Positions 9,381-17,984 of a stretch of 54,446 nucleotides of DNA are shown here, piece by piece. Origin of the DNA: Motiliproteus sp. (GTDB lineage Bacteria; Pseudomonadota; Gammaproteobacteria; Pseudomonadales; Balneatricaceae); assembly GCA_026196225.1 (NCBI GenBank), contig JAPHRD010000095.1, positions 1-54,446 of the forward strand, written 5' to 3'. Below the pieces are notes generated by a model. It worked only from the letters and a program-made list of their open reading frames with translations. It was not told where the DNA came from and searched no databases. Position 1 is the stretch's first letter. Every line of letters starts with the position of its first letter. Made by a program: the position numbers and the translations under genes.

Positions 9381-10715
9381 ATGAGCATCGACAATTCCCA
9401 ACGAACGCCTGATCAGATCCGTCAACAAATCGCAGAGTTGGTCGAGCAATATGCCGAGCAGGCCTTTGCTCCAAAATCATTTGTCGCCGGTGAATCGGTC
9501 GTACCCCCTTCTGGTAAAGTGATTGGCACAGAAGAGCTACAGATGATGGTTGAAGCTTCACTCGATGGCTGGTTGACCACGGGACGTTTCAACGATGCCT
9601 TTGAACAGCGCCTTGGTGAGTATCTAGGTGTTAAGCACGTACTGACAACGGTATCGGGGTCTGCGGCCAATCTGTTGGCACTCACTGCTTTAACCTCTCC
9701 AAAGTTGGGAGAGCGTGCTCTAAAACCTGGCGATGAAGTGATTACCGTTGCCGCGGGTTTTCCAACAACGGTTAATCCAGTCATTCAGAATAACCTGATT
9801 CCAGTATTTGTTGATGTTGATATTCCAACTTATAACGCTAAAGCAGAGTTAGTTGAGGCGGCAGTAACGGATAAAACCAAGGCCATTATGATTGCTCATA
9901 CGCTGGGTAATACTTTTGACTTGGCTAAGATACGTAAAATTGCCGACGAACATGGATTATGGCTGATTGAAGATTGCTGTGATGCGCTGGGTACGACTTA
10001 TGATGGTCAATTAGTTGGAACATTCGGTGATATTGCCACTGTTAGTTTTTACCCTGCCCACCATATTACAATGGGGGAAGGCGGGGCTGTCTTTACGCAG
10101 TCCAGACAGCTGAAAACATTGATTGAATCCTTCAGAGACTGGGGGCGTGATTGTTATTGCGCTCCAGGCTGCGATAACACTTGTGGCAAGCGTTTTGGCC
10201 AGCAGTTTGGTGATCTTCCCTTCGGCTACGATCACAAATATACCTATTCCCATATTGGTTATAACCTGAAAATTTCTGACATGCAGGCAGCTTGTGCATT
10301 GGCTCAGATGGATAAGCTAGACGACTTCATTCAGGCGAGGAAAGACAATTTCCAGTATCTTCATAACGGCTTACAGTCTTTAACTGAGTTTATTGAACTA
10401 CCTGCAGCTACCGAGAAAGCAGATCCTTCATGGTTTGGGTTCCCGATTACTCTGAAAGCTGAGTCGGGTGTATCGCGGGTGGATCTGCTTAAGTATCTGG
10501 ACCAACATAAAATAGGATCACGATTGTTGTTCGCTGGTAACTTGACGCGCCAGCCCTATTTTAAAGATGTCAAATACCGTGTACACGGTTCTCTCGAGAA
10601 TACTGATCGAATCATGGAGCAAACCTTCTGGATTGGTTTGTATCCCGGATTAGGAGCTGAGCAGTTAGATTTTGTGATAGAGCGGATGGAAGACTTCTTT
10701 GGTGTCTCCTTTTGA
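9381..10715 (+). CDS. ddhC: CDP-4-dehydro-6-deoxyglucose 3-dehydratase (E1)
   Basis: PMP-dependent, iron-sulfur containing dehydratase that works with DdhD to produce CDP-4-keto-3,6-dideoxy-D-glucose, the common precursor of abequose, paratose, tyvelose, ascarylose and yersiniose. It is 444 residues (Salmonella RfbH is about 437). His at H227 (in [13 protein letters not shown]) replaces the usual catalytic Lys, as in E1 enzymes, and four cysteines C258, C260, C264 and C268 form the expected cluster-binding stretch. [12 protein letters not shown] and EDCCDALG are further family blocks. It is only distantly similar to ColD in the same cluster, which shares the His substitution but lacks the cysteine cluster. 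Confidence 0.96.
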   Translation: MSIDNSQRTPDQIRQQIAELVEQYAEQAFAPKSFVAGESVVPPSGKVIGTEELQMMVEASLDGWLTTGRFNDAFEQRLGEYLGVKHVLTTVSGSAANLLALTALTSPKLGERALKPGDEVITVAAGFPTTVNPVIQNNLIPVFVDVDIPTYNAKAELVEAAVTDKTKAIMIAHTLGNTFDLAKIRKIADEHGLWLIEDCCDALGTTYDGQLVGTFGDIATVSFYPAHHITMGEGGAVFTQSRQLKTLIESFRDWGRDCYCAPGCDNTCGKRFGQQFGDLPFGYDHKYTYSHIGYNLKISDMQAACALAQMDKLDDFIQARKDNFQYLHNGLQSLTEFIELPAATEKADPSWFGFPITLKAESGVSRVDLLKYLDQHKIGSRLLFAGNLTRQPYFKDVKYRVHGSLENTDRIMEQTFWIGLYPGLGAEQLDFVIERMEDFFGVSF

Positions 10716-10739
10716 TCTGCGTTTAATAGCGCTATCACT

Positions 10740-11768
10740 ATGAATATACTCGAACAAGATGGTGTAAACATTGCTGATAGTTTGTCCGATTTTTGGCATC
10801 GTCTGGATGGTCGGACCCTCCTAATCACGGGCGGAAGCGGTTATATAGGGCGTTCGCTACTTCATAGCTTGGCTGTTGCTACAGAGAATAGTGATCTCAA
10901 GGTTGAGATTTTTATTCCAACCAGAGATCACAGCTTTCTAGAGCGATTTAAACATTTTAGATTGCATAAGAATCTAATTGCCTTCGAGTGGGGGCTGGGT
11001 AATCACTTGGTCACCAGCCTCAAAAGCAAGAGTGATTTCATTATTCATGGTGCAGGGCCGGTAGATGTATCGGCCTATCGATCTGCACCAAGCCAGATGA
11101 TGGGTGAAATTGTGGGGCTGACCGAAAACCTATTGGAATATGCCGACAAATACTCTCCGAAGAAACTATTGAACTTGAGCAGCGGTGCGGTTTACGGCGA
11201 TTTCTTTGAAGTGACAAATGGGCCGGTTAAAGAGACTTGTTCGGCGGCACCAAATCTGGAGAACTGGAGATCCTGTTACGGTGAAGCAAAGCGTTACTGC
11301 GAACTTTTGATAGCCAGCCAAAACTATGCGAATGCTTCAGCGAGAATCTTTACTGTGATGGGGCCGAATGTGTCGTTGCAAGCCCCTTTTGCTCTCGCAT
11401 CCTTTTTAAATCAGGCGAGTCAGGGAAAGAATATTAAGTTAAGCAGTGACGGCACAGCACGACGTAGCTTTCTTTATGAAAGTGAATTGATTGAAATTTT
11501 GTGGAGACTGCTGTTAACCCCAGAGCTCAAAGGGCCTTATAACGTTGGAGCAGGAGAGGCTGTATCTATTGCCAGATTGGCAAATTCTATTGCCAAGCAT
11601 TTTCCTGAAAGCAAGGTTATATTGGGAGCCGCATCAGACGATCAGCGAAACTACTACATACCTGATCTCAATCGCCTCAACGAGTTTTATGTTCCCAACA
11701 TCCGATTTTCCGAAGGTTTAGCGCGGACTATTCAGGCAATGCGCCAACAGGGCGTTTTGAGTTCATAG
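10740..11768 (+). CDS. NAD(P)-dependent epimerase/reductase, candidate final reductase for the CDP-branched dideoxysugar
   Basis: Extended SDR enzyme of 342 residues. It has the dinucleotide-binding TGGSGYIG motif (about residues 29-36), the SSGAVYG strand and the catalytic Y-x3-K pair in CYGEAKRY, followed by RIFTVMGPN and RRSFLYESEL. It lies 24 bases after ddhC and 33 before the YerE-like gene. In Yersinia pseudotuberculosis O:VI the reductase YerF accompanies YerE and reduces the added two-carbon branch, so this is the natural candidate for that step. Alternatives are a C4 reductase making CDP-abequose, CDP-paratose or similar. The family is sure, the exact reaction is inference from context. 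Confidence 0.7.
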   Translation: MNILEQDGVNIADSLSDFWHRLDGRTLLITGGSGYIGRSLLHSLAVATENSDLKVEIFIPTRDHSFLERFKHFRLHKNLIAFEWGLGNHLVTSLKSKSDFIIHGAGPVDVSAYRSAPSQMMGEIVGLTENLLEYADKYSPKKLLNLSSGAVYGDFFEVTNGPVKETCSAAPNLENWRSCYGEAKRYCELLIASQNYANASARIFTVMGPNVSLQAPFALASFLNQASQGKNIKLSSDGTARRSFLYESELIEILWRLLLTPELKGPYNVGAGEAVSIARLANSIAKHFPESKVILGAASDDQRNYYIPDLNRLNEFYVPNIRFSEGLARTIQAMRQQGVLSS

Positions 11769-11801
11769 AGTCAACTAGAAAATAGAAACCTAAGAGCAAT
11801 T

Positions 11802-13523
11802 ATGAAAGCGTCAGATGCTATCACCCGTTATCTAGAAAAGATTGAAGTAGAGTACTGCTTTGAATTGATTGGTGGGATGATAACCCATCTCATCGATAGC
11901 CTTGCCCATACCCCTTCGATCAATTTGGTATCAATGCATCATGAGCAGGCTGCGGCTTTTGCAGCGGAAGGCTATGCTCGAGTTCGTCATAATCAAAAGC
12001 TGGCTGTTGCCTTAGGTACCAGTGGCCCTGGCGCTACTAATCTCATGACAGGCATCGGATCCTGCTGGTTTGATTCGATCCCCTGCCTATTTATTACCGG
12101 CCAGGTGAATACCCACGAACAGCGAGGCGCTCGAAATATTCGCCAACAGGGGTTTCAAGAGCTTGATATTGTTTCCGCAGCATCTGGAATCACCAAGTAT
12201 TCTGTAGCCGTTGAAAAGGTAGAAGATATCCTGCCAACCTTACATAAAGCTGTTTCTTTAGCCATGACTGGTCGCCCAGGTCCGGTACTGATCGATCTAC
12301 CTAACGACCTGCAACGAATGGATATCGATGATGCTGAAGTTGATTCCTGGCTGGCCAAACCATTAGATCAAAGTATTGACGAAATGGCTGCGGCAACTTT
12401 TGACCAGTTGCAAGAACAGTTTTCAGCAGCTAATAAACCGCTGGTGTGCTTTGGGGGTGGGGCAATACGAAGTGAACGATTCCCTGAATTCGTAGAATAC
12501 CTGAAAACAATAAATGTTCCGTATGTTGCCAGTTTAATGGGAATGGAGCGATTACCTAAATGTGACCATCATTTGGGAATGATAGGAAGTTATGGTCATC
12601 GAAGTGCCAATTACGCTATACAGAATTGTGATTTTCTGTTGGTTGTTGGTAGTCGTTTGGACGTACGTCAGACTGGTGCCGACACTGAAGATTTTGCGCG
12701 CGGGGCAGTTGTTGCTCAAGTCGATATAGATAGTGGGCAGCTTGAAAATCGGGTGGCGGCAGATCTGTCCATACATGCATCTTCTGAATCGCTCTATGCC
12801 AATATGTTGCAGAATAAAATACCGGCATTTTCCAATGCCTGGATCAGCCATTTGAAGCATTTTTGCAAGCAAACAGACTTTGATGAATATGCCAATCTTA
12901 GCCTCAGTCCCCATAAGGTTTTACAGCTAATATCCGAGCTGAATCATGGTGAACCCTGTCACTATGTTATGGATGTTGGCAATAATCAGATGTGGGGAGC
13001 CACTTGTTTGAACTTGAGCGAAGGGCAAACGATGCACCATAGTGGCGGAATGGGGGCTATGGGATTTTCCTTACCCGCAGCGATCGGTGTTGCTCTTGGC
13101 AGTGGTGAGCGAACCATATCAATAAACGGTGATGGAGGCTTGCAGATAAATCTACAGGAGCTGGACACCGTTAAACGACTGAATCTTGATACCAAAATCA
13201 TCGTATTTAACAATGCCTGTTTGGGAATGGTTAAGAACTTTCAGGATATGTATTTTGAAGGGAATAATCAGTCGACGCTGGTGGGTTATAGTGTTCCGGA
13301 TTTTGTCGCCTTGGGCAGGGCTTTTGGGCTTGAATCTCACCGCTTTTCGGATTTTGAATCTATAAAAAATGCATTGCCAGCCTTGATGAATAAAGCTGGC
13401 CCTATGTTGTTGGAATTTATCGTGCCCGATGCAACGGATTGTCGTCCTCGTTTAAGCTTTGGAAAGAAACTTGATGAACAGCTTCCCGAGCTACCAGCCA
13501 AGGTATTGGGAGACCAAGCTTGA
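11802..13523 (+). CDS. yerE: YerE-like thiamine diphosphate-dependent branched-sugar synthase
   Basis: Acetolactate synthase-family enzyme of 573 residues. The N-terminal domain has the cofactor-activating Glu (E48, in HHEQAAAFAAEGYAR) and TSGPGATNL; the C-terminal domain has the ThDP/Mg motif G443-D444-G445 followed by N470-N471. A true acetolactate synthase would normally sit with ilvN and ilvC; this one sits directly after ddhDABC. The known precedent is YerE of Yersinia pseudotuberculosis O:VI, a ThDP flavoenzyme that adds a two-carbon unit from pyruvate to C4 of CDP-3,6-dideoxy-4-keto-D-glucose on the way to yersiniose. Family is certain; assignment to the sugar pathway rests on context and length (YerE is also about 570 residues). 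Confidence 0.8.
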   Translation: MKASDAITRYLEKIEVEYCFELIGGMITHLIDSLAHTPSINLVSMHHEQAAAFAAEGYARVRHNQKLAVALGTSGPGATNLMTGIGSCWFDSIPCLFITGQVNTHEQRGARNIRQQGFQELDIVSAASGITKYSVAVEKVEDILPTLHKAVSLAMTGRPGPVLIDLPNDLQRMDIDDAEVDSWLAKPLDQSIDEMAAATFDQLQEQFSAANKPLVCFGGGAIRSERFPEFVEYLKTINVPYVASLMGMERLPKCDHHLGMIGSYGHRSANYAIQNCDFLLVVGSRLDVRQTGADTEDFARGAVVAQVDIDSGQLENRVAADLSIHASSESLYANMLQNKIPAFSNAWISHLKHFCKQTDFDEYANLSLSPHKVLQLISELNHGEPCHYVMDVGNNQMWGATCLNLSEGQTMHHSGGMGAMGFSLPAAIGVALGSGERTISINGDGGLQINLQELDTVKRLNLDTKIIVFNNACLGMVKNFQDMYFEGNNQSTLVGYSVPDFVALGRAFGLESHRFSDFESIKNALPALMNKAGPMLLEFIVPDATDCRPRLSFGKKLDEQLPELPAKVLGDQA

Positions 13524-14521
13524 ATAAATATGCAGAACGGGTATTGCTGCCTATTATGCGGTGGGATTACGGCCAACAGTCTCGAGGCCCTTCCTGCGAG
13601 CAGCAATGGTTTTTACCGGCTTTTGAAGCTTTGGCAGAAACGGTCGAAGTCTTGTGGATTGATGAGTGGATAGGCGACGCCGAAGCTCTTTTCCATCAAG
13701 TCAGTGAAAAAGCAGCCTTGATTAAGCCTGATCTGATCTTTTGCGTGCCATTTCAAACAGAGTGGAATACTGACACAGTTTCGAAGCTTTCCAGCCAGTA
13801 TCCAACTATGGCCTGGTTTGGCGATGATCAATGGCGTTTTGATACTTTTTCGTCAAAACTGGCACCCGCATTTACCCATATCATTACGACAGATCCTTTT
13901 GCACTCAATCGATACCAATCAATAGGTATATCGGCGGTATTGAGCGACTGGGCCGGGATTTTGAAAGCTAATTTGGATTCCTCAGCAGAGACTTACAATT
14001 ACGACGTCTCTTTTGTTGGTGGTGCAACCCCTGCTCGTCGCTGGGCGGTAAAGAAACTGCAGCGAGCGGGAATAACCGTTGAGTGTTTTGGGGCTGGTTG
14101 GCCAAATGGGCGGGTTTCATTTGAGCGGATGGATGAAATCTTTCAGACCTCTCGAATCAATTTGAATTTATCTAACAGTATTCCCGATGATTTGAGCTTT
14201 CTGCTATCTAGTCCTAAAGCCTTCGCATCCTGGCTGTTGGCTACGAAAAGAACCGAACAGGTGAAAGCCAGGAATTTTGAAATTCCATTGGTCGGAGGCT
14301 TTCAACTAACAAACTATGTTTTTGGTTTAGAAAGGCATTTTGATATTGGCAAAGAGATAGCTATTTTCGGATCGATTGATGAATGTGCGCAGATGATTCA
14401 GTTTTATTTAGATCATGAAACTCTACGCAAAGAGCTGGAAGTTGCAGGATGCCGCCGGGCTCAGCTTGAACACACCTATACCAACAGGCTCGCTGATGTC
14501 ATGAGGCAAGTATGGCTATGA
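13520..14521 (+). CDS. Glycosyltransferase, CgeB-like (GT4-type C-terminal domain)
   Basis: A 333-residue protein with the two-domain GT-B look of CgeB/spore-maturation-type glycosyltransferases. The middle carries YDVSFVGGATPARRW and VECFGAGWPNG, followed by a block of the type RINLNLS. The C terminus has KARNFEIPLVGGF and a later run of helices typical of the Glyco_trans_1_2 domain. The start is TTG overlapping the stop of yerE by four bases, with no better start in reach. Tight coupling to yerE makes it a candidate for transferring the branched dideoxysugar, but that is inference; donor and acceptor are unknown. Confidence 0.72.
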   Translation: MNKYAERVLLPIMRWDYGQQSRGPSCEQQWFLPAFEALAETVEVLWIDEWIGDAEALFHQVSEKAALIKPDLIFCVPFQTEWNTDTVSKLSSQYPTMAWFGDDQWRFDTFSSKLAPAFTHIITTDPFALNRYQSIGISAVLSDWAGILKANLDSSAETYNYDVSFVGGATPARRWAVKKLQRAGITVECFGAGWPNGRVSFERMDEIFQTSRINLNLSNSIPDDLSFLLSSPKAFASWLLATKRTEQVKARNFEIPLVGGFQLTNYVFGLERHFDIGKEIAIFGSIDECAQMIQFYLDHETLRKELEVAGCRRAQLEHTYTNRLADVMRQVWL

Positions 14522-15540
14522 CTAGTCTGGCTATTTGGGTTTCTTCGCCCTACCAAGGTAATGCTTTGTTTGATCCTGCCAGTCCGCTGAATCGTGACGA
14601 TTGTTTAGCGCCTTTTCGGATACTGAAACAAGAGATGGAAAAGCAAAGGCGAGTTTGTAGCACCATTGACCAATTCAATGACGAGACGGGCCCTCCTTCC
14701 GACATCCTGTTTCTTGATATTCCTGCCAATATTGGAAAATTGGCCACTCAGTTTTCAGATTCACGATTTTATCTCCTGATTCAGGAGTGTGAAGTCCTTA
14801 TCCCGAGGAACTGGGATGAAAAACTGCATGATCATTTTGATTCAGTCTTTACGTGGTCGCCTGAACTTTACTCGAGAACGGGCAAGTATTGCCGTGCCCA
14901 CTTCTCACAGGTTTTACGCTTTGAGCCAAGTTCAATTCCATTTGAAGATAAAAAACTTTGCACCCTAATTTGTGCAAATAAACGATCAACTCATCCTCAG
15001 GAATTGTATTCCAAGCGAAAACAGGTGATCGATTGGTTTGAAGATAATGATTCAGATGTCTTTGATTTATATGGCGTAGGCTGGGACAGACTTAGCAGCG
15101 ATAATCGCTATCTAAACAAGTTGCTTCAGCTATCAGGTGTTGGGCGCCTGTTGGCACCCAAGCTGAGAACCTATGGAGGTATGGTCGACAAAAAAAGTAC
15201 CACTCTTCATAACTATCGTTTTGCATTCTGCTATGAGAATGCTCACTCGATCGCCGGTTACGTCACCGAAAAAATATTCGACGTAATGATGGCGGGTGTC
15301 GTACCGGTATACATTGGGGCTCCGGATATCACAGATTATGTACCAGCCGATTGTTTTATAGACCCTACGAAATTTTCTAACCAACAGGCGTTGGTCAGTT
15401 ATCTGCAGGCAATGTCGGCTGAGGAACACTCGGAGATTTTAGGTCGAATCGAGCGCTATTTAGAAAGTGAATCCGCTCGTCTTTTCAGCGCAAAGTATTT
15501 TGCCGATACGCTGAGTAAAAGGATTTGCAGTTTTGCGTGA
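14512..15540 (+). CDS. GT10 family (fucosyltransferase-like) glycosyltransferase
   Basis: A 342-residue protein with the C-terminal GT10 signature: FAFCYENAHS, then YVTEKIFDVMMAG, VPVYIGAPDI and DCFID (about residues 240-285). Known bacterial and eukaryotic GT10 enzymes transfer L-fucose from GDP-fucose. Here the gene cluster makes a GDP-linked deoxysugar predicted to be colitose (3-deoxyfucose), so this enzyme is the obvious candidate for its transfer; that substrate assignment is inference. The start overlaps the previous gene by ten bases; an ATG six bases later (14518) would give the common ATGA overlap and fits the GAGG at 14504 about as well. Confidence 0.85.
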   Translation: MAMTSLAIWVSSPYQGNALFDPASPLNRDDCLAPFRILKQEMEKQRRVCSTIDQFNDETGPPSDILFLDIPANIGKLATQFSDSRFYLLIQECEVLIPRNWDEKLHDHFDSVFTWSPELYSRTGKYCRAHFSQVLRFEPSSIPFEDKKLCTLICANKRSTHPQELYSKRKQVIDWFEDNDSDVFDLYGVGWDRLSSDNRYLNKLLQLSGVGRLLAPKLRTYGGMVDKKSTTLHNYRFAFCYENAHSIAGYVTEKIFDVMMAGVVPVYIGAPDITDYVPADCFIDPTKFSNQQALVSYLQAMSAEEHSEILGRIERYLESESARLFSAKYFADTLSKRICSFA

Positions 15541-16972
15541 GTTGGCGATTGTCGCACTTGGGCGTGGAGCCCAAATTTTGATTGGGTTGATCGCCTTAAG
15601 GGTTATTACTTGGCAGCTGGATCAGGATCAACTTGGTCAGTACTCACTAATTCTGACGGTAACTACTCTTTTTGCACTGGCATTGATAAACCCTTTGGGT
15701 ATGTATTTCTATCGCCATGTGCACGAATGGGTTGAGACCGGTCGTGGCCCCGCTTTTATGCTTCTTGCTTTATTGGGGTGTGCTCTAATGGCTACGGTAA
15801 CGGCCGCCGTAATCCTGCTCGTTTATTCATTGGGGCTGGATATCTCACTTGCATGGATGGTAGCTCTGATTGCGGGTAGCGTATTACTTGTTTCAGGTAA
15901 TAACACCCTTGTTCCTGCTTTTAATATTCTCGGATATCGAGTGCGCTGGGTCGTACTTTCTGTGACGACTTTGGCTTTTTCCCTCGTTATATCCTACTGC
16001 TTGATGAGCTTTAGGCCTTCTGCTGAGTATTGGATCGCTGGTCAGTTGCTGGGGCATGGTTTGATGCTGGTGCCGGTGGTGATTCTTTTTCACCGACTAA
16101 CAAGCCAAGGAATAGGGGTTCGCTCTCCTTATCTTGAATTAAGCGATTTCGTTAATACTCATGGGCGAAGCTTTTTAAAGTTCTGTTGGCCTCTTTCTAT
16201 CGCCGTTACTTTGAATTGGGGACAGTTTCAGTCCTTCAAGGTGTTCTTGGCGGAAATGGGTACGCTGGAGGCGCTTGGCTATTTTACTGCTAGCTATGCA
16301 GTGTGTGCCGGCGTTATGGCATCGATCGAATCAGTGGCCCAGCAGTATTTTTATCCAAAGTTTTATCGGGATGTGTCACAGGCTAGTCGGCAGCAGTGTC
16401 TTTCCAGTTGGGCGCAGTATGCCCAGATTATGATTCCTATTGTCACCCTGTTTTTCATGTTCGTACTTTGCTTTGCCAAACCTCTGCTGGTTGTTTTGGT
16501 TGATCAGAAATACCATGACGGTATCTTCTTTGTGTATGTGGCAGCATTTATCGAATATTTTCGTGTTTTAGGAAATATTTATTCACTTTGTATGCAGGCA
16601 ACTAAAGAAACTGAACGCCTGATCTTGCCTCAGTTTTTGGGCAGTTTAGCGGCTATAAGCTCAGTCCCCTGTTTTATCTTAATTTTCGGAGTAGACGGCT
16701 TTTCAGCAGGGGTTATCTTATCAAGTGCATTTTATGTCTGGCTTATTCGACGTACGGTGGTCAAAGATGTCGGTGAAAGTAGAGATTGGCTAGGTGTCAA
16801 AGAGCTAGGCATTATGGCACTAATCTTTTTACTGATTTTTTTCCTGATAGGGCTTCTGGAGCTGGATCTGATTTTGAGCATAGTGGTGCTTTGCGGTGGT
16901 GGTGTCCTTACTTTGCTAGGACTTTATATCATGGTTAAAAGACAGCGTGAGATAGTGATAGATGCCCAATAG
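15533..16972 (+). CDS. wzx: O-antigen flippase Wzx-like membrane protein
   Basis: Polytopic membrane protein of 479 residues with about twelve to fourteen hydrophobic segments spread over the whole length, the pattern of the MATE-like oligosaccharide flippases (Wzx) that move lipid-linked repeat units across the inner membrane. It is in the middle of a glycosyltransferase block and overlaps the genes on both sides (eight bases upstream, eleven downstream). The start is TTG; the N terminus MRELAIVALGRGAQ is amphipathic and then enters the first membrane segment, as usual for Wzx. There is no long periplasmic loop of the kind expected in a Wzy polymerase. Confidence 0.82.
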   Translation: MRELAIVALGRGAQILIGLIALRVITWQLDQDQLGQYSLILTVTTLFALALINPLGMYFYRHVHEWVETGRGPAFMLLALLGCALMATVTAAVILLVYSLGLDISLAWMVALIAGSVLLVSGNNTLVPAFNILGYRVRWVVLSVTTLAFSLVISYCLMSFRPSAEYWIAGQLLGHGLMLVPVVILFHRLTSQGIGVRSPYLELSDFVNTHGRSFLKFCWPLSIAVTLNWGQFQSFKVFLAEMGTLEALGYFTASYAVCAGVMASIESVAQQYFYPKFYRDVSQASRQQCLSSWAQYAQIMIPIVTLFFMFVLCFAKPLLVVLVDQKYHDGIFFVYVAAFIEYFRVLGNIYSLCMQATKETERLILPQFLGSLAAISSVPCFILIFGVDGFSAGVILSSAFYVWLIRRTVVKDVGESRDWLGVKELGIMALIFLLIFFLIGLLELDLILSIVVLCGGGVLTLLGLYIMVKRQREIVIDAQ

Positions 16973-17984
16973 CAAAGTATGTATTTGCGTTCCAACTTAC
17001 AATACCGAGAAAACACTAGCGCGGACTTTAGATTCTCTGGCAAGACAAACCTATGCCGATTTCGAGGTTTTGATAGTTGATAATTGTTCAACAGATAATA
17101 CACGCGATGTTGCACAGCAATTTGTTGATAGGGACACTCGGTTTGCATTGGTGATTGCTGATGAGCACGGTAGCGCAGAGGACAATTTCAATCGCTGTAT
17201 TCAGCTTGCAAGGGGTAAGTACAGCGCAATATTCCATTCAGATGATATTTACCATCCGGAGATGATTGCAGCGCAAGTAGAGGTTTTTGAGTCAGATCCG
17301 GCGATTGGGGTGGTTTTCACACAGGCCAACGAGATCGATGAGAATGACAATCTGATTGGTAAACGATTCTGTCCTACTGTCGTGCATAAGAAACATGCGG
17401 GAAAACTGAATTTCTCCGAAGCGCTCAGTTTGGTTTTGGGTTATGGAAATATCTTTATCTGCCCAAGCGCCATGATGAGAACGACTATCCTCAAAGATAC
17501 AATTACAACCTGGCGCGGTAAAGAGTTCAAAAGTTCTGCTGATCTTGATACTTGGTTGCGGGCTATGCAAGTTGCTGACGGATATATAATTGACCGGGCA
17601 TTAATCAATTACCGTGTTAGCAGCGTCAGTTTCAGCTACCACTACAATTTCCTTAGAACCGAAACCGCGGACTATGTAAAAGTTATCCAGGCTTACGTAG
17701 ATACCTATCGACAATCACTATCCGATCGAGACTTAATTAACTTTAGGTTAGAGCTCTTTAAGGACATCGTTAATCAAGCCATTTCCCATTTAATTTTGGG
17801 AGAAAGAGAGCAGGCGCGCCGAAAGCTATTGTCGGAATTGAGCGCTAAAGTTGTTAGGCATTCAATGATTAATTCAAGGCGATTAAAGTTTTTGTTATTT
17901 GCCATCGTTTCTCTGCTGCTAACCATACTGCCCTTAGGTGGTAGGTCTATCAATATTCTTCGAAAGATACGATTTGGAAGATGA
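16962..17984 (+). CDS. Glycosyltransferase family 2
   Basis: GT-A fold inverting glycosyltransferase of 340 residues. The N terminus (VCICVPTYNTEKTLARTLDSL) and the nucleotide-binding VDNCSTDNT are standard, and HSDDI near residue 90 is the DxD-type metal site. A hydrophobic stretch at the C terminus (KFLLFAIVSLLLTILPL) suggests membrane attachment. It overlaps wzx by eleven bases and the following GT4 gene by four, so translation is coupled. It adds one sugar of the repeat unit; the donor cannot be read from the sequence. Confidence 0.9.
   Translation: MPNSKVCICVPTYNTEKTLARTLDSLARQTYADFEVLIVDNCSTDNTRDVAQQFVDRDTRFALVIADEHGSAEDNFNRCIQLARGKYSAIFHSDDIYHPEMIAAQVEVFESDPAIGVVFTQANEIDENDNLIGKRFCPTVVHKKHAGKLNFSEALSLVLGYGNIFICPSAMMRTTILKDTITTWRGKEFKSSADLDTWLRAMQVADGYIIDRALINYRVSSVSFSYHYNFLRTETADYVKVIQAYVDTYRQSLSDRDLINFRLELFKDIVNQAISHLILGEREQARRKLLSELSAKVVRHSMINSRRLKFLLFAIVSLLLTILPLGGRSINILRKIRFGR

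Noticed and set aside
11802-13523. Biosynthetic acetolactate synthase (ilvB/ilvI)
   Set aside because: No small subunit or ilvC nearby, and the gene sits within a CDP-dideoxysugar operon; the YerE role fits better.
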